NCBI GenBank assembly: GCA_022701845.1
Contig: JAKONS010000273.1
Span: forward strand, 1-18,607
Direction of reading: 5' to 3'
DNA length: 18,607 bases
Source: Burkholderiaceae bacterium
Lineage (GTDB): Bacteria; Pseudomonadota; Gammaproteobacteria; Burkholderiales; Burkholderiaceae
Part shown: piece by piece, positions 1 through 8,182 of the stretch
Position numbering within the stretch: position 1 is the stretch's first letter
Layout of the letters: each line of letters opens with the position of its first letter
Notes under the pieces: generated by a model
Told to the model about the DNA's origin: nothing
Seen by the model: the letters and a program-made list of their open reading frames with translations, nothing else
Database searches by the model: none
Position numbers and translations under genes: made by a program

Positions 1-627
1 CAGTATTTCTGGAACAGCGCGACGGTGGTGGTCAGCTCGGTGGCCATCGTCACCCTGCTGGGTGCGGCGGCGGCCCACTGCCTGGCGCGCTTCAACTTTC
101 GCGGCAACCGGCTGGTGTATTTCATCCTGTTCAGCTCCATCGTCTTCCCGCCGCAGATCATCCTGATCTCGCTGTTCCAGGTGCTGGTCGAATACAACCT
201 CTACAACACCCGGCTGGGCCTGACGCTGGTGTACGTGAGCCTGCAGTTGCCGCTCACCGTCTATTTGCTGGAAGGCTTCTTCGCGCGCATTCCGCAGGAC
301 CTCTTCGACGCCGCCAAGATGGACGGCTACTCGGACTTCCAGATCTTCTGGCGCATCGTGCTGCCGGTGGGCATGCCGGCCATCGCCACCACCGTCATCC
401 TGAACTTCATCCAGCTGTGGAACGAGTTCCTGTTCGCGGTGGTGCTGCTCAGCGACCAGGGCCTGCGCACCCTGCCGATCGGCATCCGCGCCTTCATGGG
501 CGACTACTTCCAGGACATCGGCATGATCGCCACCGGGATGATGATCGCGGTGATCCCGGTGGTGGTGCTGTATGCGTTCTTCTCCGAAAAACTCATCCAG
601 GGCATGACGGCCGGCGCGGTCAAGTAG
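1..627 (+). CDS. Carbohydrate ABC transporter permease, MalG/UgpE-type (5' partial)
   Basis: Inner-membrane subunit of a binding-protein-dependent sugar importer (MalFG-type permease family). The reading frame is open from base 1, so the N-terminus lies outside the window; 208 residues are visible. Hydrophobic helices alternate with short loops, and the cytoplasmic coupling (EAA) loop is clear at about residues 101-126: DAAKMDGYSDFQIFWRIVLP, the EAA-x3-G-x9-I-x-LP pattern that docks on the ATPase. The C-terminus is a final membrane helix followed by a short tail ending AGAVK, usual for this family. The ATPase gene follows after 48 bases on the same strand. The partner permease and the solute-binding protein would be expected upstream. 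Family assignment is firm; the substrate cannot be read from this part. Confidence 0.93.
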   Translation, partial: QYFWNSATVVVSSVAIVTLLGAAAAHCLARFNFRGNRLVYFILFSSIVFPPQIILISLFQVLVEYNLYNTRLGLTLVYVSLQLPLTVYLLEGFFARIPQDLFDAAKMDGYSDFQIFWRIVLPVGMPAIATTVILNFIQLWNEFLFAVVLLSDQGLRTLPIGIRAFMGDYFQDIGMIATGMMIAVIPVVVLYAFFSEKLIQGMTAGAVK

Positions 628-675
628 CGCGCCGCAGCCGACGTTTCTTCAACCATCACCAACCGGATCGACCCC

Positions 676-1803
676 GTGGCCGCTGTCCATCTCCAACACA
701 TCTTCAAACGCTACCAGGGCACGCCCAGGCCGGCCGTGGACGACGTCTCGTTCTCGGTGAACGACGGCGAATTCATGGTGCTGCTGGGTCCGTCGGGCTG
801 CGGCAAGTCGACCACGCTGCGCATGATCGCCGGGCTGGAATCCATCAGCGAAGGCACGCTGGCCATCGACTCCCGCAAGGTCAACGACGTGCCGGCGAAG
901 GACCGCGTCATCGCCATGGTGTTCCAGTCGTACGCGCTCTACCCGCACATGACGGTGGCCGACAACCTGTCGTTCGGGCTCAAGCGGCGCAAGGTCGACG
1001 CCGGCGAGATCGCCACCCGGGTCAAGGCCGCATCGGCCATCCTGGGGCTCGACGAACTGCTGCAGCGCAAGCCCTTCGCACTGTCCGGCGGCCAGCGCCA
1101 GCGGGTGGCGCTGGGCCGGGCCATCGTGCGGGAGCCCCGGGTCTTCCTGTTCGACGAGCCGTTGTCCAACCTCGACGCCGCCCTGCGGGTGAACACCCGC
1201 AACGAACTGGTGCGGCTGCACCGCCGGCTCGACGCCACCATGATCTACGTGACCCACGACCAGGTCGAGGCGATGACCATGGGGCAGCGCATCTGCGTCA
1301 TGAACAAGGGCCGGGTGGCGCAGATCGGCCGCCCGCTGGATGTGTACCGCGCGCCGGCCGACGCCTTCGTGGCGCGGTTCCTGGGCAATCCGCCGATGAA
1401 CATCCTGCGCGGTCGCGTGGTGCAGCAGAGCGGCTCGCGCTTCGCCCGGCTGGGCGACCGGTCGCTGCCGTTGTCTCGCTGGCACGGCATCGACCTGCCG
1501 CTCGACGCCGACGTGCTGGTCGGCATCCGTCCCGAAGAGTTCCTGCTGGCCGGCCCCGCCGACGGCACGGCGCAACTCGCGGGCACGGTGCTGGCCGTGG
1601 AGCCGCTGGGCGCCGAAACGCTGTTGATGGTGGGCTTGGACGGTGATGCGGGCGAACTCACCGCGCGGCTGCACCGTGGCGCCACCGCCGCCATCGGCGA
1701 CCGTGTCGGCCTGCAGGTGCGGCCGGAGGTGTTGTATCTGTTCGACGCGGTCACCGAGAAAGCCATCCCGGCGAACGATGTCTCGCCGGTGGCGGTGTCG
1801 TGA
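676..1803 (+). CDS. Sugar ABC transporter ATP-binding protein (MalK/UgpC-type)
   Basis: Cytoplasmic ATPase that powers the importer whose permease is encoded just upstream. The 375 residues match the usual length of MalK/UgpC proteins. Visible motifs are Walker A GPSGCGKST (38-46), Q-loop Gln84, signature LSGGQ (136-140), Walker B VFLFDEP (156-162), D-loop SNLDA and switch His194. Residues from about 240 form the extra C-terminal OB/TOBE regulatory domain typical of sugar importers, including the family motif GIRPEEF. The start is a GTG at 676, chosen because it puts the usual beta-strand (AVHLQHIFKRY) right at the N-terminus. The stop overlaps the start of the next gene by 4 bases (GTGA), which implies translational coupling. 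Substrate unknown: sugars, polyols or glycerol phosphate are the usual cargo of the family. Confidence 0.95.
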   Translation: MAAVHLQHIFKRYQGTPRPAVDDVSFSVNDGEFMVLLGPSGCGKSTTLRMIAGLESISEGTLAIDSRKVNDVPAKDRVIAMVFQSYALYPHMTVADNLSFGLKRRKVDAGEIATRVKAASAILGLDELLQRKPFALSGGQRQRVALGRAIVREPRVFLFDEPLSNLDAALRVNTRNELVRLHRRLDATMIYVTHDQVEAMTMGQRICVMNKGRVAQIGRPLDVYRAPADAFVARFLGNPPMNILRGRVVQQSGSRFARLGDRSLPLSRWHGIDLPLDADVLVGIRPEEFLLAGPADGTAQLAGTVLAVEPLGAETLLMVGLDGDAGELTARLHRGATAAIGDRVGLQVRPEVLYLFDAVTEKAIPANDVSPVAVS

Positions 1804-2813
1804 TTTCCGCCGCTGCCCCTGCGCCCTTGCGTGTCGGCGTGGTGGGGGCCGGGTGGGTGACGCAATTTCACCTGGCCGGTTGGCAGCGGCTGGCCGGCCG
1901 CGCCGAGGTGGTGGCCATCGCCGATCCCGACCTCGACCGGGCGCGGGCCCGGGCGGCGGAATTCGGTATCGGCCAGGTGTTCGCACGGGTGGAAGACATG
2001 CTCGTGTCGATGGCGCTCGACGCCGTCGACGTGGCCGCACCGCGCGAATTCCATGCCGGCATCGTGCGGCTGGCGGCGGCGTGCGGGCTGGCCGTGCTGT
2101 GCCAGAAACCGCTGGCGCCCACTTTCGACGAGGCGGCCGCGCTGGTGCGGGAGGTGCAGGAAACCCGGTCCGCCGGTCGGCTCATGGTGCATGAGAACTG
2201 GCGTTTCCGGCCGTATTACCGCGACCTGGCGTCCTGGTTGTCGCAAGGTGCCATCGGCGAGGTGGTGCAGGCGCAGATGACCCTGTTCACCTCCGGACTG
2301 GTGCCCGACGCCGACGGCCGCTTGCCGGCGCTGGAGCGCCAGCCCTTCATCGCCACGCTGGACCGGGCGCTGGTGATGGAGATCCTGATCCACCATATCG
2401 ACACGCTGCGTTATCTGCTGGGGGAGCTGGCGCTGAAGCATGCGCGGCTGGGCCACGCGAGCCCCGCGATGGCGGGGGAAGACCGGGCTTTCATGAGTTT
2501 CGAGACCACCGGCGGGGCGCCCGTCGCGCTGATGGCCAACCTGTCGGTGCACGGCCGCGCGCCGACGCAGAACGACCGGCTGACGCTCGTCGGCACGCGG
2601 GGAACCATCGAGCTCGAAGGCGATACCTTGCGTTGCCTGGCACCGGAATCGCGCGAGCTACGATACGACATGCCGACCTGTTATCTCGACTCCTACGCGG
2701 GTTCGATCGCCCATTTCGTGGATCGCCTGCGCGACGGCGGGGCTTTCGAAACCTCGCCCGAAGACAACCTGCTCACCCTCGGGCTGGTCGAGCAGATCTA
2801 TGCCCGCGGCTGA
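1800..2813 (+). CDS. Gfo/Idh/MocA-family NAD(P)-dependent oxidoreductase
   Basis: Probably oxidises or interconverts the sugar or polyol brought in by the preceding transporter. The 337 residues show an N-terminal Rossmann fold with VGVVGAGWVT (12-21), an acidic residue after the second strand (ADPD, 41-44, a hint towards NAD), and the family's Lys-Pro motif in the form CQKPL (101-105). The usual Glu of EKP is Gln here; Lys103 is the expected catalytic/cofactor-contacting lysine. The C-terminal domain carries EILIHHID (194-201), matching the family's substrate-binding His/Asp segment. The GTG start overlaps the stop of the ATPase gene by 4 bases. Enzymes of this fold act on inositol, glucose, glucose-6-phosphate and many sugar acids, so the exact reaction remains open. 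Confidence 0.9.
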   Translation: MISAAAPAPLRVGVVGAGWVTQFHLAGWQRLAGRAEVVAIADPDLDRARARAAEFGIGQVFARVEDMLVSMALDAVDVAAPREFHAGIVRLAAACGLAVLCQKPLAPTFDEAAALVREVQETRSAGRLMVHENWRFRPYYRDLASWLSQGAIGEVVQAQMTLFTSGLVPDADGRLPALERQPFIATLDRALVMEILIHHIDTLRYLLGELALKHARLGHASPAMAGEDRAFMSFETTGGAPVALMANLSVHGRAPTQNDRLTLVGTRGTIELEGDTLRCLAPESRELRYDMPTCYLDSYAGSIAHFVDRLRDGGAFETSPEDNLLTLGLVEQIYARG

Positions 2814-3495
2814 CACGGTCGACCATCCCGACGTGCGTGTCGCTTCGGCCGCGGACCCGGCGGAAATCGCGCGGGTGCTGGGCGAGGACATCATCTTCGG
2901 CCGGCTGGCGCCCGGCACCCGGCTGACCGAAGACACGCTGATCGCGCGCTTCAACGTCACCCGGCATTTCGTGCGGCAGGCTTTCGTTGAACTGGAACGC
3001 ACCGGCATCGTGGTGCGCGAGAAGAACAAGGGCGTCGCGGTACGGTCGCTGACGCCCCGCGAGGTGGGGCAGATCTACGAGGTTCGCGAACTGCTGCAGC
3101 GACAGGCGGCGCTGCGTATTCCGCTGCCGGCGCCGGCCGACGTCATCCAGAAGCTGGAGGCCCTGCACGAAGACTACCGGCGCCATCTGCGCGACGGCAA
3201 TTTCGGTGGCGTGCACGAGGCCAACGACGCCTTCCACGTGACCATGTTCGGTGCCTCCGGCAATCCCTACCTGGTCGAATCCATCAAGTACTACATGTGG
3301 CTGAGCCTGCCGGTGCGGGCCAAGAAGACGGCCGACTACGAGCATGCGCTGGCGTCCGAAAAAGACCACTTCATGATCATCCAGTTGCTCAAGGGCACCG
3401 ACAGCTGGGCGCTGGCGCAACTGTGCGTCGACCACCTGCAGAGCGCCAAGAAAGACTACCTGCGCAAGATGGACGAGGAGTCCGCCGGGCGCTAG
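2800..3495 (+). CDS. GntR-family transcriptional regulator, FCD (FadR) subfamily
   Basis: Likely local regulator of the sugar operon. The 231-residue protein has an N-terminal winged helix-turn-helix (about 18-85: [20 protein letters not shown], then the arginine-containing recognition helix and wing) and an all-helical FCD effector domain (about 88-222). The metal/ligand positions of FCD domains are present: Asp143 and His146 (NDAFH), His190 (KDHF) and His212 (VDHL). The ATG at 2800 lies inside the end of the preceding dehydrogenase gene (14-base overlap), so the regulator is made from the same transcript. Members of this subfamily commonly repress their own operon until a sugar acid or related metabolite binds; that role here is inferred. 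Its operator would lie upstream of the transporter genes, outside this window. Confidence 0.92.
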   Translation: MPAADTVDHPDVRVASAADPAEIARVLGEDIIFGRLAPGTRLTEDTLIARFNVTRHFVRQAFVELERTGIVVREKNKGVAVRSLTPREVGQIYEVRELLQRQAALRIPLPAPADVIQKLEALHEDYRRHLRDGNFGGVHEANDAFHVTMFGASGNPYLVESIKYYMWLSLPVRAKKTADYEHALASEKDHFMIIQLLKGTDSWALAQLCVDHLQSAKKDYLRKMDEESAGR

Positions 3496-3520
3496 CCGCC
3501 GGTGCGTTACGGGTCGAGCG

Positions 3521-4165
3521 TCACAGCGGGGCCGGGCGCAGATCGAGCAGCGCCTGCCGGGTCCGCTCGATGAACGCGTCCTTCTCCTCGCCCTCGCGCA
3601 GCCGCACGGCCGGCCCGTAGTACAGCGTGCATTGGCGCGGCACCGGCAGCCAGGCGCCCTTGGGCAGCACATCGCGGATGCCGTCGATCCACACCGGCAC
3701 CATTCGCACCGTGGGGCAGGCGGTGGCGATATGGAACAGGCCGCTGCGAAACGGCTGCAGCACCGCGTCGCCGGTGTTGCGGGTGCCCTCCGGAAAGAAG
3801 ATGAGCGAGCTGCCCTCGCGCAGCACCTCGACCAGCTGGTCGACCGGCGACGGCCCCGGCTGCGAGGCGTCGCGCCGGATCATCACCGCGCAGAACACCT
3901 TCTCGCCGACGAAGCGCCGCAGGGGCGTGGCCAGCCAGTAGTCGCGGCCCGCCACCGGCCGGGTGTTGCCGCGCAGGCGGGGCGGCAGGGTCGACCACAG
4001 CAGCACGAAATCGCCGTGGCTGCCGTGGTTGGCGTAGTAAAGGGTCTGCTCGGCGCGCGGCTCGCCCGGCGGGCGCCGGGCGGTGACCCGGGTGAACACG
4101 CGGGCCACCAGCAGGATGGTCTCGCGCAGCGCGCGGGCGGCGGCATCGCTGAGGGGGTTGCTCAC
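3521..4165 (-). CDS. PlsC-type lysophospholipid (1-acyl-glycerol-3-phosphate) acyltransferase
   Basis: Transfers a fatty-acyl chain to a lysophospholipid or related acceptor at the inner membrane. The protein (214 residues) shows the acyltransferase motifs: block I NHGSHGD with His47 and Asp52 (H-x4-D) and block [11 protein letters not shown] (123-130). I chose the GTG at 4165 because it precedes the first plausible helix and stays upstream of the conserved blocks; the frame is open much further upstream, but that part runs antisense through ruvB. It is shorter than typical PlsC (about 240-250) and lacks an obvious long N-terminal membrane anchor, so it could be a housekeeping PlsC paralogue or a lipid-remodelling acyltransferase. 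Divergent from ruvB (135-base gap) and convergent with the GntR gene (25-base gap). Confidence 0.85.
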   Translation of the reverse strand: MSNPLSDAAARALRETILLVARVFTRVTARRPPGEPRAEQTLYYANHGSHGDFVLLWSTLPPRLRGNTRPVAGRDYWLATPLRRFVGEKVFCAVMIRRDASQPGPSPVDQLVEVLREGSSLIFFPEGTRNTGDAVLQPFRSGLFHIATACPTVRMVPVWIDGIRDVLPKGAWLPVPRQCTLYYGPAVRLREGEEKDAFIERTRQALLDLRPAPL

Positions 4166-4300
4166 GTCGGCTCTTTCATGGCACGGATTCTGCCCGCTGG
4201 CGCCGCGACGCCTGTCGCAGCATGTGGCTATGCACCGGCACCGGCCGCGGAAGGCCGCATTAGGCACAATCGAACGGCACCCCGCGCCACCCCCCGCCAG
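4166..4300. promoter_or_regulatory. Divergent intergenic region between acyltransferase and ruvB
   Basis: This 135-base gap must hold the promoters of both divergent genes. On the plus strand CACAAT (4265-4270), inside TTAGGCACAATCG, is a passable -10 element for ruvB with about 30 bases of leader; no good -35 element is visible at 17-base spacing. A short inverted repeat CGGCC-GCGGAA-GGCCG lies just upstream of it. I see no LexA-type operator (CTG-N10-CAG), so there is no direct sign of SOS control. Confidence 0.3.
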
Positions 4301-5362
4301 ATGACCATCCACACCGACGATTTCGCTCCTTCGCCCGCGCCCGCCCGGGTGGTTTCCGCCGCACCGGCGTCGCCGCAGGAAGAGGCCATCGAGCGCGCGC
4401 TGCGGCCCAAGCTGCTCGACGAATACATCGGCCAGGTGAAGGCGCGCGAGCAGATGGAGATCTTCATCGGCGCGGCCCGCAAGCGCGGCGAGGCGCTCGA
4501 CCATGTGCTGCTGTTCGGCCCGCCCGGCCTCGGCAAGACCACGCTCAGCCACATCATCGCCGCCGAGCTCGGCGTCAATTTGCGCCAGACCAGCGGCCCG
4601 GTGCTGGAGAAACCCAAGGACCTGGCGGCGCTGCTGACCAATCTCGAGAAGAACGACGTGCTGTTCATCGACGAGATCCACCGCCTGAGCCCGGTGGTGG
4701 AGGAAATCCTCTACCCGGCGCTGGAGGACTACCAGATCGATATCATGATCGGCGAGGGCCCGGCCGCTCGCAGCATCAAGCTCGACCTGCAGCCCTTCAC
4801 CCTGGTGGGCGCCACCACCCGCGCCGGCATGCTCACCAACCCGCTGCGCGACCGTTTCGGCATCGTCGCGCGGCTGGAGTTCTATACCGCCGAGGAACTG
4901 GCCCGCATCGTCCGGCGCAGCGCCGGGCTGCTCAACGTGCCGATGGACGACGAGGGCGGCTTCGAGATCGCCCGCCGCTCGCGCGGCACGCCGCGCATCT
5001 CCAACCGCCTGCTGCGCCGGGTACGCGACTATGCCGACGTGAAGGGCGACGGCCGCATCACCAAGGACATCGCCGACCGGGCGCTGAAGATGCTCGACGT
5101 CGATCCGCAAGGCTTCGACGTGATGGACCGCAAGCTGCTCGAGGCGCTGATCCACCGCTTCGACGGCGGGCCGGTGGGGCTGGACAACATCGCCGCCTCG
5201 ATCGGCGAGGAGGCGGGCACGATCGAGGACGTGATCGAGCCCTATCTGATCCAGCAGGGCTATCTGCAGCGCACCACCCGCGGCCGGGTCGCCACGCTGG
5301 CGGCCTACCGGCATCTGGGGGTGGCGCCGCCGCAGGCCGCGGGCGGCCTGTTCGGCGACTGA
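4301..5362 (+). CDS. ruvB: Holliday junction branch-migration ATPase RuvB
   Basis: Motor of the RuvAB complex, which drives branch migration of Holliday junctions during recombinational repair. At 353 residues it is the normal RuvB length. In order: the N-terminal segment with [12 protein letters not shown], Walker A GPPGLGKT (73-80), RQTSGP (95-100), Walker [10 protein letters not shown] (121-129), sensor 1/arginine finger GATTR with Arg174, sensor 2 region [16 protein letters not shown], and the C-terminal winged helix with [18 protein letters not shown]. The ATG at 4301 gives the expected N-terminus. ruvA and ruvC are not next to it, so ruvB is detached from the ruvA gene with which it is often linked. 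It converges on the histidine phosphatase gene with a 12-base gap. Confidence 0.98.
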   Translation: MTIHTDDFAPSPAPARVVSAAPASPQEEAIERALRPKLLDEYIGQVKAREQMEIFIGAARKRGEALDHVLLFGPPGLGKTTLSHIIAAELGVNLRQTSGPVLEKPKDLAALLTNLEKNDVLFIDEIHRLSPVVEEILYPALEDYQIDIMIGEGPAARSIKLDLQPFTLVGATTRAGMLTNPLRDRFGIVARLEFYTAEELARIVRRSAGLLNVPMDDEGGFEIARRSRGTPRISNRLLRRVRDYADVKGDGRITKDIADRALKMLDVDPQGFDVMDRKLLEALIHRFDGGPVGLDNIAASIGEEAGTIEDVIEPYLIQQGYLQRTTRGRVATLAAYRHLGVAPPQAAGGLFGD

Positions 5363-5374
5363 GCGAGCGCGCCC

Positions 5375-6016
5375 TCAGGCGGTGGCGTCGTCGCGGGTGC
5401 CGGTGTCCAGGTGCGCATCGTCGGCCCAGCCGACCAGGGTGACGCCCTCGGGTGTCCACAGCAGGCGGTTGATGGCGGCGTTGCCGGTTTTCCAGGTGCG
5501 CGGCGCCTGCAGTTCCTGGCCGGTGGCGGCGCGGTAGAGCACATCCATCACCCCGCCGTGGGCCACCAGCACGATCTGTTCGCCGGGGTGGCGCGCCGCC
5601 AGCGCATCGAGCGTGTCTAGCACCCGGTCCCGAAACACCAGCAGCGATTCCCCGCCCTCCGGCGCGAAACCCGGCACCCGGGTGCGCCATTGGTGCGCCT
5701 GGTCCGGCAGGGTCGATTCGATGTCGTGGAAGGTCAGGCCCTCGAAGCGGCCGAAACCGCGCTCGCGCAGGCCGACGACCGGCTGCACCGCGATGCCGCC
5801 GATCGCCTCGGCGACATGCTCGGCGGTGCGGTGGGCGCGCTGGAGGTCGCTGGCGTAGACGGCGGCGATCGGCTCGCTCGCCAACACCCGCCCCAATTGG
5901 CGCGCCTGCCATTCGCCGGTGTCGTTGAGCGGTATGTCGAGCTGGCCCTGGATGCGGGTGTCGACGTTCCAGGCGGTTTCGCCGTGGCGAAGGGCAATGA
6001 TGCGGGTGGCGTCCAT
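5375..6016 (-). CDS. Histidine phosphatase family protein (GpmB/CobC-like)
   Basis: Cytoplasmic phosphatase of the phosphoglycerate-mutase-like superfamily; the substrate is uncertain. The 213 residues contain the phosphohistidine motif LRHGETAWN (His11), the supporting Arg at QRAHRT (60-64), the acid residue in LRERGFGRFEG (Glu85 region) and the second catalytic histidine in VAHGG (His153). The ATG at 6016 places RHGE at residue 10, as usual; an in-frame ATG at 6085 would add 23 residues with no family similarity, so I rejected it. Relatives include cofactor-independent GpmB-type phosphatases, alpha-ribazole phosphatase and sugar-phosphate phosphatases; no cobalamin gene is nearby. It lies 120 bases downstream of the DUF4136 gene on the same strand. 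Confidence 0.92.
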   Translation of the reverse strand: MDATRIIALRHGETAWNVDTRIQGQLDIPLNDTGEWQARQLGRVLASEPIAAVYASDLQRAHRTAEHVAEAIGGIAVQPVVGLRERGFGRFEGLTFHDIESTLPDQAHQWRTRVPGFAPEGGESLLVFRDRVLDTLDALAARHPGEQIVLVAHGGVMDVLYRAATGQELQAPRTWKTGNAAINRLLWTPEGVTLVGWADDAHLDTGTRDDATA

Positions 6017-6136
6017 GGCGGGGCCCGACAGGGCGCAGAAAATGGCTGACGAGGATAGCAGGCGCTTTCCCGCCAGCGCCGCCACCGCCGCGCCTGCTCG
6101 TCGCCGAAGGCGTGCGGCTATCGCGGCATCGCGCGA
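6017..6136 (-). promoter_or_regulatory. Spacer between DUF4136 gene and phosphatase gene; weak -10-like box
   Basis: The longest gap inside this minus-strand gene run, so an internal promoter is plausible. Read on the minus strand, TATCCT (complement of 6052-6057) lies about 36 bases before the phosphatase ATG and resembles a -10 element, but no convincing -35 element precedes it. I see no clear intrinsic terminator after the DUF4136 gene. Otherwise the spacer holds nothing recognisable. Confidence 0.22.
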
Positions 6137-6775
6137 CTAGCGGGTGCTGATCTTCGGAATCTCGACGTTCACCCGCCGCACGCCGACCGGCGCATTCGGG
6201 AAGCCGAACAGCGCGGAATCCAGCATGACGGTCAGCACCTGGGTATCGGCGGGATAGAGGCTGTCGTGGGCCGCATGGGTTTCGTAGACGATGCGGCCGG
6301 ACGCGTTCTCGCGCAGGGTCAGGCCCACCTGCTGGGCGTAGATCACCCGGTCCGGGAAGCGGCCGTACGGATAGCCGTAGAAACCGCCGCCGTAGAAGCC
6401 GCCCCGCCGGCCCGGCCCGTAGCCATAGCCGCCGAATCCGCCGAAACCTCCGAACGGGCCGAAACCCGGTCCGAACGGGTCGTATTCGACCCGGCGCTGC
6501 GCCTGCAGACCCACCTGCACCGTATAGGTGGCGCTGCTTTCGTCATGCTTGAGCCCGACCCGCTCGAGCGACTGCTGCGCCACCGCCTCCAGCATGTTCT
6601 GCTGCACCGGCATCGTCTGTTGCGACGGCAGGCGCTCGAAGCGGTAGGTGGCGCCCGAGGGAATCGCGGGCAGGGTCGAGAAGGACTGCACGTTGCTGTC
6701 GACCAGGCGGGTAGTCGAGCAGCCGGCCAGCGCGGCAGCGGCGGCGACGATAAATAAAGTGGCGATACGTTTCAT
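6137..6775 (-). CDS. DUF4136 domain lipoprotein
   Basis: Predicted cell-envelope lipoprotein of unknown function. MKRIATLFIV begins a signal peptide ending in the lipobox LAGC, with lipid-modified Cys19. Position +2 is Ser, so in the usual Lol rule it should go to the outer membrane. The DUF4136 fold is recognisable: early SFSTLPAIPSGATYRFERLP, the mid segment YTVQVGL, and the late HAAHDSLYPADTQVLTVMLDSALFGFP pattern ending in a valine-rich strand. Between the two halves (about 102-140) sits a stretch of almost only Gly, Phe, Tyr, Pro and Arg. A Shine-Dalgarno GGAGA (complement of 6782-6786) lies 6 bases before the ATG. The gene starts 23 bases after ttcA, so it may be cotranscribed with it. 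Length 212 residues. Confidence 0.87.
   Translation of the reverse strand: MKRIATLFIVAAAAALAGCSTTRLVDSNVQSFSTLPAIPSGATYRFERLPSQQTMPVQQNMLEAVAQQSLERVGLKHDESSATYTVQVGLQAQRRVEYDPFGPGFGPFGGFGGFGGYGYGPGRRGGFYGGGFYGYPYGRFPDRVIYAQQVGLTLRENASGRIVYETHAAHDSLYPADTQVLTVMLDSALFGFPNAPVGVRRVNVEIPKISTR
6427..6479. repeat. Low-complexity imperfect repeat encoding the Gly/aromatic tract
   Basis: On the plus strand this segment is made of degenerate copies of a roughly 9-base unit of the form CCGCCGAAN / CCGAACGGG. It encodes part of the glycine-phenylalanine-rich insert of the DUF4136 lipoprotein. Such imperfect in-frame triplet-multiple repeats can expand or contract without breaking the frame. Copy boundaries are blurred, so this is old or decaying repetition. 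Confidence 0.5.
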
Positions 6776-6798
6776 GGCCTGTCTCCGGAGAGTGGCGA

Positions 6799-7749
6799 TC
6801 AGAACGCCACGATGTTGAGCCCTGCGGGCTGCGGGGCGGGAAAGCTTTCGGTATCGAATGCTTTATCGCCATCGTCGCTCGCCACGCCTGTAGGTTTGAG
6901 ACCCTTGAAGTCGTGCAGGGTTCCATCCAGCAGGTGTGAGGGAACCACGTTCTGCAGCGCGGTGAACATGTTCTCGATGCGGCCGGGAAACTTCTTTTCC
7001 CATTCGCGCAGCATCTCGCCCACCTGCACCCGCTGCAGGTTGGTCTGGCTGCCGCACAGGTTGCAGGGAATGATCGGGAACGCGCGGTGCGCGGCCCAGC
7101 GCACCAGATCCTTTTCGGTCACATAGGCCATCGGGCGGATCACCACATGGCGGCCGTCGTCGCTCACCAGCTTGGGCGGCATGCTCTTGAGCTTGCCGCC
7201 GAAGAACATGTTGAGCAGCATCGTCTGCAGGATGTCGTCGCGGTGGTGGCCCAGCGCGATCTTGGTGGCGCCCAGTTCGTCGGCCACCCGGTACAGGATG
7301 CCGCGGCGCAGCCGGCTGCACAGGCCGCAGGTGGTCTTGCCGTCCTCGATGACCCGCTTGACGATGCTGTAGGTGTCCTGGTTCTCGATGTGGAACGGCA
7401 CGCCGGTCTTGGCGAGGTATTCGGGCAGCACATGCTCGGGAAAGCCCGGCTGCTTCTGGTCGAGGTTGACCGCGATCAGCTCGAAACGCACCGGCGCGCG
7501 CTGCTGCAGCTTCTGCAGGATGTCGAGCATCCCGTAGCTGTCCTTGCCGCCCGACATGCAGACCATCACCCGGTCGCCCTCCTCGATCATGTTGAAGTCG
7601 ACGATGGCGCGGCCGACCTCGCGGCACAGGCGCTTTTCGAGCTTGTGGGTCTCGCGTTCGATCTTCAGGCGCTGCACGCCCGTATCGGGCGACGGCGGGG
7701 TTCGGTGGGCGGGGGATGCGGTTTCGGTTTCGTTCCAGACGGCGCTCAT
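6799..7749 (-). CDS. ttcA: tRNA 2-thiocytidine(32) synthetase TtcA
   Basis: ATP-dependent, iron-sulfur-containing enzyme that thiolates cytidine 32 in the anticodon loop of certain tRNAs. The 316-residue protein has the PP-loop SGGKDS (66-71), the CGLC pair (Cys141, Cys144) and the downstream PCNLCGSQ motif (Cys229/Cys232) that together supply the [4Fe-4S] ligands in this family, plus GHHRDD (167-172) of the PP-loop ATPase core. A strong ribosome site GAGGAGA (complement of 7754-7760) precedes the ATG by 4 bases and fixes the start. The first 25 residues and the last 35 are poorly conserved tails. It follows folB after 37 bases on the same strand. Confidence 0.97.
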   Translation of the reverse strand: MSAVWNETETASPAHRTPPSPDTGVQRLKIERETHKLEKRLCREVGRAIVDFNMIEEGDRVMVCMSGGKDSYGMLDILQKLQQRAPVRFELIAVNLDQKQPGFPEHVLPEYLAKTGVPFHIENQDTYSIVKRVIEDGKTTCGLCSRLRRGILYRVADELGATKIALGHHRDDILQTMLLNMFFGGKLKSMPPKLVSDDGRHVVIRPMAYVTEKDLVRWAAHRAFPIIPCNLCGSQTNLQRVQVGEMLREWEKKFPGRIENMFTALQNVVPSHLLDGTLHDFKGLKPTGVASDDGDKAFDTESFPAPQPAGLNIVAF

Positions 7750-7786
7750 GCGGTCTCCTCAAAAATTGACAGGGGGCCCGGCGGAT

Positions 7787-8158
7787 TCACCACAGCCCGG
7801 TCTCCACCCGTATCGCCACTTCGCAGTCGTCGAAGATCTCCAGCTTGGCGATCTTCACCCGCACGCCGAGCACGCCGGGCAGCTGCAGCAGGCGCAGCGC
7901 GAGTTTGCCGATCAGGCTCTCCAGCAGGTTCACATGCTCGGCGGTGCACTCGTCGATGATGATGCGGCGCACCTTGCGGTAGTCGAGCACATGCAGGATG
8001 TCGTCGTCGTGGGGCAGCAGGTCCTGCGGGCCGAGGTTCAGCTCGGCATCGACCCGGATCGGCTGCGGCGCCGCCTTCTCGTGGTCGAGGATGCCCAGGC
8101 TGGCATCGAAGCGCAGGCCGGCGAGCGTCAGGATCTGTTGGCCGTGGGACAGGGGCAT
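7787..8158 (-). CDS. folB: Dihydroneopterin aldolase (FolB)
   Basis: Cleaves 7,8-dihydroneopterin to 6-hydroxymethyl-dihydropterin and glycolaldehyde in folate synthesis; cytosolic, an oligomeric T-fold enzyme. At 123 residues it has family length. Residues align with the catalytic positions of FolB: Glu27 in LGILDHE, Tyr60 in VLDYRKV, Glu80 in LLESLIGKLA and Lys105 in VRVKIAKLEIF. The common KPG after the catalytic lysine is KLE here. The related FolX epimerase is an alternative, since the two share the fold. It sits 24 bases after a reductase with pteridine-reductase hallmarks and 37 bases before ttcA, so a cotranscribed pterin unit is likely. Confidence 0.9.
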   Translation of the reverse strand: MPLSHGQQILTLAGLRFDASLGILDHEKAAPQPIRVDAELNLGPQDLLPHDDDILHVLDYRKVRRIIIDECTAEHVNLLESLIGKLALRLLQLPGVLGVRVKIAKLEIFDDCEVAIRVETGLW

Positions 8159-8182
8159 GGGGCGTTTCTCGAAGGGGAGGGC

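Noticed and set aside
649..2040. 463-codon open frame antisense to the ABC ATPase and the oxidoreductase
   Set aside because: Arg/His/Gln/Pro-rich shadow without any recognisable domain, while the opposite strand encodes full motifs.
3484..3540. GCCGGGCGC twice around the GntR/acyltransferase junction as a terminator
   Set aside because: The copies are in direct, not inverted, orientation and one lies in coding sequence; no hairpin forms.
4166..5314. Upstream continuation of the acyltransferase frame
   Set aside because: Antisense to ruvB. No acyltransferase similarity beyond residue 1 of the GTG start at 4165.
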